Positions 57,303 to 64,000 of a stretch of 64,000 nt of DNA are shown here, piece by piece. Position 1 is the stretch's first letter. The number at the start of each line of letters is the position of its first letter. The notes beneath the pieces are model-generated. The model was not told where the DNA came from and searched no databases. It was given only the letters and a program-made list of their open reading frames with translations. The position numbers were made by a program, and so were the translations under genes. Source of the stretch: Candidatus Woesearchaeota archaeon (GTDB lineage: Archaea > Nanobdellota > Nanobdellia > Woesearchaeales > UBA9642); NCBI GenBank assembly GCA_026002815.1, contig BPGB01000006.1, positions 1 through 64,000 on the forward strand, in the 5' to 3' direction.

Positions 57303-58082
57303 TTATTCTTTATTAAAATTAAACAAATCTTTTTGTTCACTAACAAAACTATCTTTCGGTATCAAAATATTTTCATACCTACCCGATAATTTTATATTTG
57401 ATAAGTAATGCTTGATAATCTCTTTTCCACTTTCAGATTTTATTTGTCCACTAATTTCTAGTGGCTTTATTTGATTGTATTCAAATACAAGCATTGCTCT
57501 TTGAAGAAGTTTTTTAAATTGATATAAAGTCAATTTAGATATTTCTTCTATGGATAATTTTGTCAAACAAACTAATGTAAAAATTTCATCCTCTAATGTT
57601 ATATCTTCATATTTTTTATTTGCTTCTACTAATATCTTTTCTAATTCTGGATTAAAAGACTCAATATATTCAACACTTAATCCATTTTGTAACAATATAA
57701 TTTCCCTCATTATATCAAAATCATATTCACTTAATTCTATATCGTTGATTTTAATATTAATTGATAAATTTTTATTTTCATCTTGAATATAATCAAAGGA
57801 AACTTTTTTTGTTTTCAAAATATGACATAAAAGTTTTTTTAAATCACTTTCAATACTATCCCTTATTCCATAACGAATTACTAAAAGTAAATATTTCAGA
57901 TAAGACATTTTAAGAACTTCTTTATCTGATATAATGTTTTTGGGATATTGAAAAACACCATAAAAAACATCTATCATTTCTATATCAGATATTTTTAAAG
58001 GATAAAATTTTATTTCTTTATAAATTTGTGGATAACCAAAAATGTCATTTTCTTTCTTATAAATTTTATCTAAAATGTTCAT
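57303..58082 (-). CDS. Hypothetical structural/assembly protein (259 aa)
   Basis: AGGATAA before the ATG. Blocks KFYPLKISDIEMIDVFYGVF, YDFDIMREIILLQNGLSVEY and LTKLSIEEISKLTLYQFKKL resemble a phage family found beside tail tube genes of large Firmicutes phages. Helical and acidic. Possibly an assembly chaperone. Confidence 0.5.
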   Translation of the reverse strand: MNILDKIYKKENDIFGYPQIYKEIKFYPLKISDIEMIDVFYGVFQYPKNIISDKEVLKMSYLKYLLLVIRYGIRDSIESDLKKLLCHILKTKKVSFDYIQDENKNLSINIKINDIELSEYDFDIMREIILLQNGLSVEYIESFNPELEKILVEANKKYEDITLEDEIFTLVCLTKLSIEEISKLTLYQFKKLLQRAMLVFEYNQIKPLEISGQIKSESGKEIIKHYLSNIKLSGRYENILIPKDSFVSEQKDLFNFNKE

Positions 58083-58085
58083 TTA

Positions 58086-58631
58086 TTATCCTGAAATCCA
58101 GTTGCAGAAAATAAGTCCTTTCCCAATAAAAGGATTACTCCCTATTACTGTCATTTTGCATCTTGGATTTTTAGAAAAATCAAAGTATATTCTACCCAAC
58201 CCTTCTGTTATCTCTGCCCCATTAAGAACTCTTATAATTTCTTCGGCAATCATATTATCTCTTTGTCTATAATTTGATAATTGATTTACTTGAAAATGAG
58301 GAAGTATTTCTACACCAATAGATATATTACCATAAACTGTATTAGAGGGAATCATCTCCACAATAGAAATTCGTAATTGGGTAGTCATTTCTACCCAACC
58401 ATCACTCATTCCTGTTGTCATAAATACCCTAGCATCTTCTTGCTTCATCACACCATCATAAATCATCTTACCTTTTTCTATTTTAGAAAGATTAGGATAT
58501 TTATTCTTATCCCAAGCATCGGGGGTATCATATTTCAATAATCTCCAAACATCCTCTGAATTATCTAAAAGATAAGAAACAACAGAATAGGGAATATTAG
58601 AAAATTCCTTGAAAGTATTATATGTTGTCAT
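58086..58631 (-). CDS. Hypothetical tail/structural protein (181 aa)
   Basis: GGGAG six bases ahead of the ATG. Sequence blocks FSNIPYSVVSYLLDNSEDVW, LLKYDTPDAWDKNKY, DGWVEMTTQLRISIVEMIPS, NPRCKMTVIGSNPFIGKGLI suggest a compact alpha/beta structural protein such as a neck or tail terminator. Overlaps the upstream gene by 14 bases. Confidence 0.5.
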   Translation of the reverse strand: MTTYNTFKEFSNIPYSVVSYLLDNSEDVWRLLKYDTPDAWDKNKYPNLSKIEKGKMIYDGVMKQEDARVFMTTGMSDGWVEMTTQLRISIVEMIPSNTVYGNISIGVEILPHFQVNQLSNYRQRDNMIAEEIIRVLNGAEITEGLGRIYFDFSKNPRCKMTVIGSNPFIGKGLIFCNWISG

Positions 58632-59571
58632 TATACTCCCTAAAATGATATTTTAATATCTTTTCAATTTCTTTTGTTCTCAAATCTAAATCTTCAAGTT
58701 TTTGAAGAATTACATCTAATCTATTATCGGGTTTTGGTAATTCTGGTTTTTGGGGTTGTGGTGGGGGTGGATTTTCAGGTGGGTTAGGAATAACAACATC
58801 TTTTTTACCTTTGTATATTGCACCCGTATCAGCAACCATTTGTTCAATTGTGCCATTATACATCATAACTACATATTTTTCCATATTAGATTCGGGTTGA
58901 TATAAAGCAAAGTGCTTCATTGTAAGCCTTGTTCTCTTATCACTCCACAAAGGATTATCTTTAAAATTTGTATTTTTAGCAATTTCAAAAACATCTTTTA
59001 AGGAAGTCAATGTACCTTGTGTATTAGAATAAGACACCATCATATCTCCACGATTATTTAAGAAATTAATCATAGAAGGAAATTTTTTTACAAAACTTTC
59101 ATAAGTGCTTATACCCAACACAAAAGGATTAAAATACTTTTCTCTAATCAATTGAATTGTTCTTTTATAAATATCTTCAATAACAAAACTAGTCCATGTA
59201 TCCGTAGCCAATTGACTTACACTTGAATCACTAAATATAAAATTTACAAAACCAAGTGCTTTATATCGAAAATTATTCAACATAACTTTAAATATTGGAT
59301 GATTTACACCAGCAAGTTTGGTGACATCATACATGGTATATTGATTTTCTAAAAACTTTGATACGGGCAAGGGAAGGCTAACACCTACCAATAATCCCAT
59401 ATTATATGCTTTATCTACCATATCTGCAAAAATTTTTGGATTGATTAAATCTGAAAAGAAATCTCTCGTGGAAGAGAAATTAGCAAGTTTTATTTCTATA
59501 AAATCAAAATCTTTAAATTTCTCCAAATTATTAAAATCTTTTTCGGATACTCTAATACCTATTGCATTCAT
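58618..59571 (-). CDS. GH25-fold-like structural protein lacking catalytic residues
   Basis: 317 residues. N-terminal 230 residues follow a TIM-barrel layout like GH25 (AIGIRVSEKDFNNLEKFKDF, DFIEIKLANFSSTRDFF, MGLLVGVSLPLPVSKF), but the first catalytic Asp of GIDVS is Arg here and no DxE is seen. A Pro-rich linker (PENPPPPQPQKPELPKP) and a short coiled coil (ILQKLEDLDLRTKEIEKILK) follow. Likely an inactive, structural wall-binding domain in the tail. Confidence 0.55.
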   Translation of the reverse strand: MNAIGIRVSEKDFNNLEKFKDFDFIEIKLANFSSTRDFFSDLINPKIFADMVDKAYNMGLLVGVSLPLPVSKFLENQYTMYDVTKLAGVNHPIFKVMLNNFRYKALGFVNFIFSDSSVSQLATDTWTSFVIEDIYKRTIQLIREKYFNPFVLGISTYESFVKKFPSMINFLNNRGDMMVSYSNTQGTLTSLKDVFEIAKNTNFKDNPLWSDKRTRLTMKHFALYQPESNMEKYVVMMYNGTIEQMVADTGAIYKGKKDVVIPNPPENPPPPQPQKPELPKPDNRLDVILQKLEDLDLRTKEIEKILKYHFREYNDNI

Positions 59572-59574
59572 AAT

Positions 59575-59910
59575 TTATTCCTTTATTTTCCACATCCATT
59601 CAGTATCTATTAAAAATTCAAGATTAAAATCATTACTATCCTGATTTATTTCAATCGGTTCATAATCTACTTCTATCTCTAAATTAAGAGATTCCTGTAA
59701 TTCGGCATTGGCTTTTTTTAATTCGTTTTCATCATTTAAGTTATATTTAGCGATAACTTCATCTTTTATTTGATTAAAAGAATTTATTTTTTTTTCTAAA
59801 TCAAGATATAAGTTTTTTAATTTTAATAAATCTGCCATTTTTAAATTTATTCTTTTTATTTTTTCATTGTGTTTTAACATTGAAAAAACTTGACTGTATT
59901 TTATTTTCAT
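59575..59910 (-). CDS. Hypothetical coiled protein (111 aa)
   Basis: Lys/Glu/Leu-rich helical region (KMADLLKLKNLYLDLEKKIN) followed by an acidic half (EVDYEPIEINQDSNDF) ending IDTEWMWKIKE. Between two structural genes; probably a small structural or scaffold-like protein. No family. Confidence 0.5.
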   Translation of the reverse strand: MKIKYSQVFSMLKHNEKIKRINLKMADLLKLKNLYLDLEKKINSFNQIKDEVIAKYNLNDENELKKANAELQESLNLEIEVDYEPIEINQDSNDFNLEFLIDTEWMWKIKE

Positions 59911-59934
59911 TTTCTCTCCAAAAAAATTATAATC

Positions 59935-62925
59935 TTATCTTCCAAAATAAACTTTTGTGTTGTTGTAATAATCATATAATTCGTTCCCATGACCACTCCC
60001 GCATAAAAACGCAGTGGCTACCATTCCTTGTAAATAATATGTACCAGCACTACCAGCCCTACCAATTTCAAAGTTTCCCGTTGCTGTTCTCATCTGATTA
60101 ATACTGGTTATAGATGTATTATAATATGCCCCATCTAAAAACAATTGAATAGCAAAATGATTTGAAGCCACCCACCAATATCTCATTCCTATAAAATGCC
60201 AACCTGCGGTTGTTAATTCCCTCTGTACTGCAACTGTTAAAGTAGAACCATTATCAACATCTAATTCGACATAGCCATTTCCAGCGGGCTTATAGTAAAG
60301 AAGATTCCATCCAACGATTGTACTTCCATTCCTGACAAAACCATGATTTCTTGTAACGCTACCTAAATGAAACCAGCCCCCGAACATAATCCAGTTATTG
60401 GTATTCAATCCTCTGTCAGATGTTCTATAAAAATAGGCATTAGTCCCATTTAAATAGAATATACTTCTCAAACCGCCAGTAGGTTCAATAGGTTTGTTAA
60501 CCCAAGTTTGATTTAAAGCAGTCATGTGAACACGGTTTTGACTTAAATCAAGTGCAGATTGATTATTTCCATCAGCAAAACCTTCTTGAAAAGTCCATAA
60601 ACTTTGTAATCTACTAAATCCAAAGGGAAGCAACCATCCTACCTGACCTGTCATGTCAGAAATAGCACCATTAGACCTTCTAAATACTGCATTATTATTT
60701 GCATCAGAGTAGATTCTAGTTGTATTACTTATTCCAGTAGTTATAGAAGAAGTATTTTGTAATCTTAAATCTCCCCATGTACTTAATCCCCCTCTTGCCC
60801 ATGCAACATAATCAGAAGAACTGACACCAAAGTAATCTGTATTTGTGTGTGGTGGGCCAAAAGTTGTCCAAAATAATCTCAATCCATCCTCATTTATTTC
60901 AAATGTATTACTAAAAATATCTGAACGGCGAATATATAGCCTTGTCGTAGGGTAGCCACTTGCATTATCAGTCAATACAAGAGAACTTTTATATTGATAA
61001 CTTGTATCCTTGCTATTTGCTTCTAGGTATATATTTGAATTTAATCCACTTCCAGTAGCATTGATAAATATATTACTTTCGTAAGGAGAAAGTACTTCTA
61101 TAGATAAAGTTCCTATCATACCACTTACATCACTAGACCACATGCGGGCTATTTCATTTGTACCAGATAAAAATCTTATAGCATTAGAAGGGTTGTATAT
61201 CTGACTACCAGATTGATTTATAATCAATCCAGTTGATTCGAGTCTTATATTTCCACCACCAGCATACAACTTACCATCACTCCCAAAATAAGCCTGTCTG
61301 ACATTGGACTGCAAACCGTAAAGTCCTGTTCTGTCAATCCATAATCCAGTACCAACAGTAGATGAAGTAGGTGGGGGATTACCAATAGCAATGGCACTAT
61401 TTGTACCATTTACAAGTAATCTATTTTGAATAATAGCACTTCCAGTAGTTGTTAATTGAATAACATTTTGATTTGTTGAACTATATAATACCAATCCATT
61501 GGTACTATTATATTCAATTCTGGTACTATTAAAAGAAGAACCAAACCAAAAATTACCGACACTGTTAAAGTTCCCACGCAAATTATTTCCGCTATAGAAA
61601 GAAATTCCATTAACTGGTGCAATTTCAATTCTGTTATTGGTCATACTATTTCCAATAATAACAGAACCCGTTGTAGTCCATCTTCCAAGTACACTTCCAC
61701 TATTAAAAATAGTCATTCCAATATTTGAATCAATTTGAATATATGGTCTATTTGTGTTTGTAGAACCAATAATCACTGAGCCTGTTTTAGTCCACTGTCC
61801 CAAAATTTCCGCCGAACTAGCACCCCTTACAATCCTAAAACCATTTGTAGTATCCATTGAAAGCCATGTTTCACCATCATCGTACTTTCCAAAGGCAACC
61901 CCATAAGTTTCCGAACCATATCCATAAATATTTTGAAGATTTCCAATTCCCCATAAAGGCTTTAAATCATTATAAGTATTAGAATTTCTCACATAACCTG
62001 TAATGCCACCGCCAATAACTTCACTTCCAGTAAAACGATTCAAGGAATGAATATCTATTAATGCTTTTTGAGTATTTACTAGACTATCCCCAGCCAACCA
62101 GTTATTAGCACCAGAACCGTCTAAATCCCTTGTAACAGTATAAACATAACTCCCAGATGTACCGCTAGAACCGCTAGTAATCCTCATCCATTCAACCTGA
62201 TTATTTCCTTCCATGTAGATTGTATCACCGTTAAATAAATTATTATATTTTACAGTAATACTGCTACCAGAAGCAGATAAATCTTGGGTAAGAATATTAG
62301 AAGGTGCTACAAGTATTCTGCCACCTATTGTAGCAATTGTATTTTGAGCAACCAAAGTTTCTGCCCAAATTTCAGCAACATGAAGGGATAAATATTTTTT
62401 TGTAATATCCCCGATGTTTGTAAAATAGTTTAAGTTTGGTAAAATTTCATCCGTATCAGTAACAATGTTTGCACAAGGGCTAATGATTACATTATTTAGC
62501 GTTTTAATGTTTAAATCCGATAAAGCGTTTACCCCTAAACTAGCATAATTATTAGCGTCATACAATATTTTAAATTGCAAATTAGGACTACCCGATACTT
62601 CAAGAGAATGAGTATCTGGCATTGCTGGGCTATTAACACCCAACTGTCTTATTCTTATTTTCCCAGAAGTATCGGTTTTTAATATTTTAGAATTAACCTG
62701 CGGGTCAGAAGAAGCATCTATCTGATGTGTATGACTTCCGCTACTCGAATTAGTTGTATCAACTGTTAATGTGGCTGGGGTTACTAAATTTACAACACTC
62801 CCTGTTACACTAATACTATTTCCTTGACCTATATTAATTTGAGAAGCAGAGGAATTTACATACAATCCGCTTCCAGTTATTTCAATTAGGGGTAACTGCC
62901 TTTTATGTAATCGAATTGTAGCCAT
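59935..62925 (-). CDS. Large tail fibre with LamG-like C-terminal domain
   Basis: 996 residues. Beta-rich repeats in the middle (about 380-560), each with a GSVIIGN-like strand and an x-x-x-G-I-x-x-Y-S block, then SGTNEIARMWSSDVSGMIGT and a C-terminal concanavalin/LamG domain (about 810-990) with WIMFGGWFHLGSVTRNHGFV, GWHFIGMRYWWVASNHFAIQ and LFLDGAYYNTS. Fibre that binds a host glycan. GGAGGTTAA before the ATG. Confidence 0.8.
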   Translation of the reverse strand: MATIRLHKRQLPLIEITGSGLYVNSSASQINIGQGNSISVTGSVVNLVTPATLTVDTTNSSSGSHTHQIDASSDPQVNSKILKTDTSGKIRIRQLGVNSPAMPDTHSLEVSGSPNLQFKILYDANNYASLGVNALSDLNIKTLNNVIISPCANIVTDTDEILPNLNYFTNIGDITKKYLSLHVAEIWAETLVAQNTIATIGGRILVAPSNILTQDLSASGSSITVKYNNLFNGDTIYMEGNNQVEWMRITSGSSGTSGSYVYTVTRDLDGSGANNWLAGDSLVNTQKALIDIHSLNRFTGSEVIGGGITGYVRNSNTYNDLKPLWGIGNLQNIYGYGSETYGVAFGKYDDGETWLSMDTTNGFRIVRGASSAEILGQWTKTGSVIIGSTNTNRPYIQIDSNIGMTIFNSGSVLGRWTTTGSVIIGNSMTNNRIEIAPVNGISFYSGNNLRGNFNSVGNFWFGSSFNSTRIEYNSTNGLVLYSSTNQNVIQLTTTGSAIIQNRLLVNGTNSAIAIGNPPPTSSTVGTGLWIDRTGLYGLQSNVRQAYFGSDGKLYAGGGNIRLESTGLIINQSGSQIYNPSNAIRFLSGTNEIARMWSSDVSGMIGTLSIEVLSPYESNIFINATGSGLNSNIYLEANSKDTSYQYKSSLVLTDNASGYPTTRLYIRRSDIFSNTFEINEDGLRLFWTTFGPPHTNTDYFGVSSSDYVAWARGGLSTWGDLRLQNTSSITTGISNTTRIYSDANNNAVFRRSNGAISDMTGQVGWLLPFGFSRLQSLWTFQEGFADGNNQSALDLSQNRVHMTALNQTWVNKPIEPTGGLRSIFYLNGTNAYFYRTSDRGLNTNNWIMFGGWFHLGSVTRNHGFVRNGSTIVGWNLLYYKPAGNGYVELDVDNGSTLTVAVQRELTTAGWHFIGMRYWWVASNHFAIQLFLDGAYYNTSITSINQMRTATGNFEIGRAGSAGTYYLQGMVATAFLCGSGHGNELYDYYNNTKVYFGR

Positions 62926-62936
62926 TTAACCTCCAT

Positions 62937-64000
62937 TTACCATTTACCTGTAAGTAAAATTTCAATTTCTATAGATTGAAAAGGATTATCACATTTTATT
63001 TTTAATTTTTCATCTAAATATTTCTTTTTATTTTTCAATCTAAAATAATTTCCATTTATAACTTCAAATTCATAATTTTCACTTGGTATATTATTTATAA
63101 TGCTAAAAGAGAATGTTTCAGATGTCTGAACACCATTTTCGTATAAATAAACACTATAAACTATTTCTTCGCCCTCATAAATCTTATCGGATGCAGGATT
63201 TACAACAATACTTTCATTTATTACCTGACTAGAACCAGAAATGACAGTTACTCTTTTATAAATATCTGTATTGACATTCCATCTTCCCACCAAGCAACCC
63301 GTACCCGTATTTGTAAGTAACAAAACATTGCTTCCACTAATTGTACCTATACTCGGATTAGTAAGGCTGAATGAAATATCATAATTTACTGGTACATTAT
63401 TTTTGTAAACAATTCCAGTTAAAGAGAAACTATCCCCTACCCCACCAAGAATTATAGAAGGGCTGATAGAAATACTATACATTATTTTATAATAATCTGC
63501 CACTCCTAATTCTATATTATCAAATTCTTCATTGATAAAATTCTTTTCAAGATAAAATTTTAATAATGTTGAAGAATTATCATCACTTGTTTTTAAATTA
63601 TTATAATTTATTAATCCACCACTTAAAATTTTATAACAAACCCGATTGTCTTTGTTCCCAAAAATAAAACGCTGATTTTCTTTTATCGTATTTGTTTTTT
63701 TATTTTTTTGAACAAAAATTGTAATTTTTCCAGTAGGCGTTTTTATGAGTCCCGTATCATCATTTCCTACCGTACTCAAATAGTCAATCACACAAGGTTC
63801 ACTAAATACTTTTCCAGTATCATAATCTAACCATTTTAATACATTATTACATCTTCTTACCATCACAGAATTAATAGGAGTATTACTATAACTTCTATCT
63901 ACAACAATCCAGATATTATCATCGAATTGAAATTTAGCACCAACTTTAGGTACATCCATTTCTGGTAAAAAATAGATTGTTCTAAAATCATTGTTTAATT
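62937..64000 (-). CDS. Structural protein with Ig-like domains, N-terminus outside the window
   Basis: About 353 residues visible. An ATG at 63959 lies inside the frame but the sequence NNDFRTIYFLPEMDVPKVGA reads open to the right edge, so the true start is beyond 64000. VGAKFQFDDNIWIVVDRSYS near its start is a family block; ISPSIILGGVGDSFSLTGIV and YEGEEIVYSVYLYENGVQTS are Ig-like repeats. It lies upstream of the fibre gene in the late operon. Confidence 0.7.
   Translation of the reverse strand, partial: LNNDFRTIYFLPEMDVPKVGAKFQFDDNIWIVVDRSYSNTPINSVMVRRCNNVLKWLDYDTGKVFSEPCVIDYLSTVGNDDTGLIKTPTGKITIFVQKNKKTNTIKENQRFIFGNKDNRVCYKILSGGLINYNNLKTSDDNSSTLLKFYLEKNFINEEFDNIELGVADYYKIMYSISISPSIILGGVGDSFSLTGIVYKNNVPVNYDISFSLTNPSIGTISGSNVLLLTNTGTGCLVGRWNVNTDIYKRVTVISGSSQVINESIVVNPASDKIYEGEEIVYSVYLYENGVQTSETFSFSIINNIPSENYEFEVINGNYFRLKNKKKYLDEKLKIKCDNPFQSIEIEILLTGKW

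Overview
This window is part of a large AT-rich genome of a tailed, siphovirus-like phage that is probably temperate. It carries a tape measure protein, distal tail and tail-tip proteins, a holin and an endolysin, a full DNA replication set, nucleotide metabolism genes, two tyrosine recombinases and two tRNAs. Terminase, portal and major capsid genes are not here, so the complete genome must be considerably longer than 64 kb. The host is not certain. Two secreted proteins with long Thr/Pro-rich linkers (3209-5788) resemble proteins common in Anaerolineae (Chloroflexota), which suggests a host of that kind. Promoters on the plus strand are near-perfect TTGACA-N16/17-TATAAT and ribosome binding sites are classical AGGAG types.

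Layout: (1) 1-5.8 kb holds a glycosyltransferase, an integrase with a promoter/operator-like site, tRNA-Ile(UAU), small zinc or membrane proteins and the two secreted proteins. (2) 5.8-7.5 kb holds a promoter, two tandem structured RNA elements of identical length, and a DUF2828 (helical plus vWA, Ro60-like architecture) protein. (3) 7.5-19.4 kb is an accessory block with six DNA methyltransferase genes (one broken), an ATP-dependent RNA ligase, many small unknown proteins, a family of two-helix membrane proteins and tRNA-Arg(UCU). Between about 12.5 and 14.8 kb there are at least a dozen frameshifts. (4) 19.5-27.2 kb is a sugar/glycan cassette: an RfbH-type dehydratase interrupted by an intein, an RmlD-like reductase, and GT2, DUF5672, GT11, GT17 and GT25 type proteins. 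(5) 27.2-41.6 kb holds ThyX, a Sak4-like ATPase, SSB, a primase-polymerase, DnaB-type helicase, RecB/Cas4-type nuclease, family B DNA polymerase, a dNMP kinase, class II ribonucleotide reductase with two inteins, and dUTPase. (6) 41.6-64 kb is transcribed on the minus strand, right to left: tail fibre and structural proteins, major tail protein candidate, holin-type proteins, RuvC-like nuclease, second recombinase, tape measure, Dit, Tal, receptor-binding-like fibres and a GH25 endolysin. A bidirectional terminator separates it from the plus-strand half.

The genes combine into a plausible programme. The early plus-strand operons make nucleotides (ThyX, RNR, dUTPase, dNMP kinase), replicate DNA, modify DNA, and probably repair RNA or alter host translation (RNA ligase, Ro-like protein, tRNAs). 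The glycan cassette probably alters the host surface or virion. The minus-strand operon builds the tail and lyses the cell. The most interesting items are the duplicated leader RNA in front of the Ro-like gene, a Ser1 intein inside an Fe-S sugar dehydratase active site whose boundary can be fixed by cysteine spacing, a long-range leader pairing around 19.5-19.8 kb, and the cluster of frameshifts.
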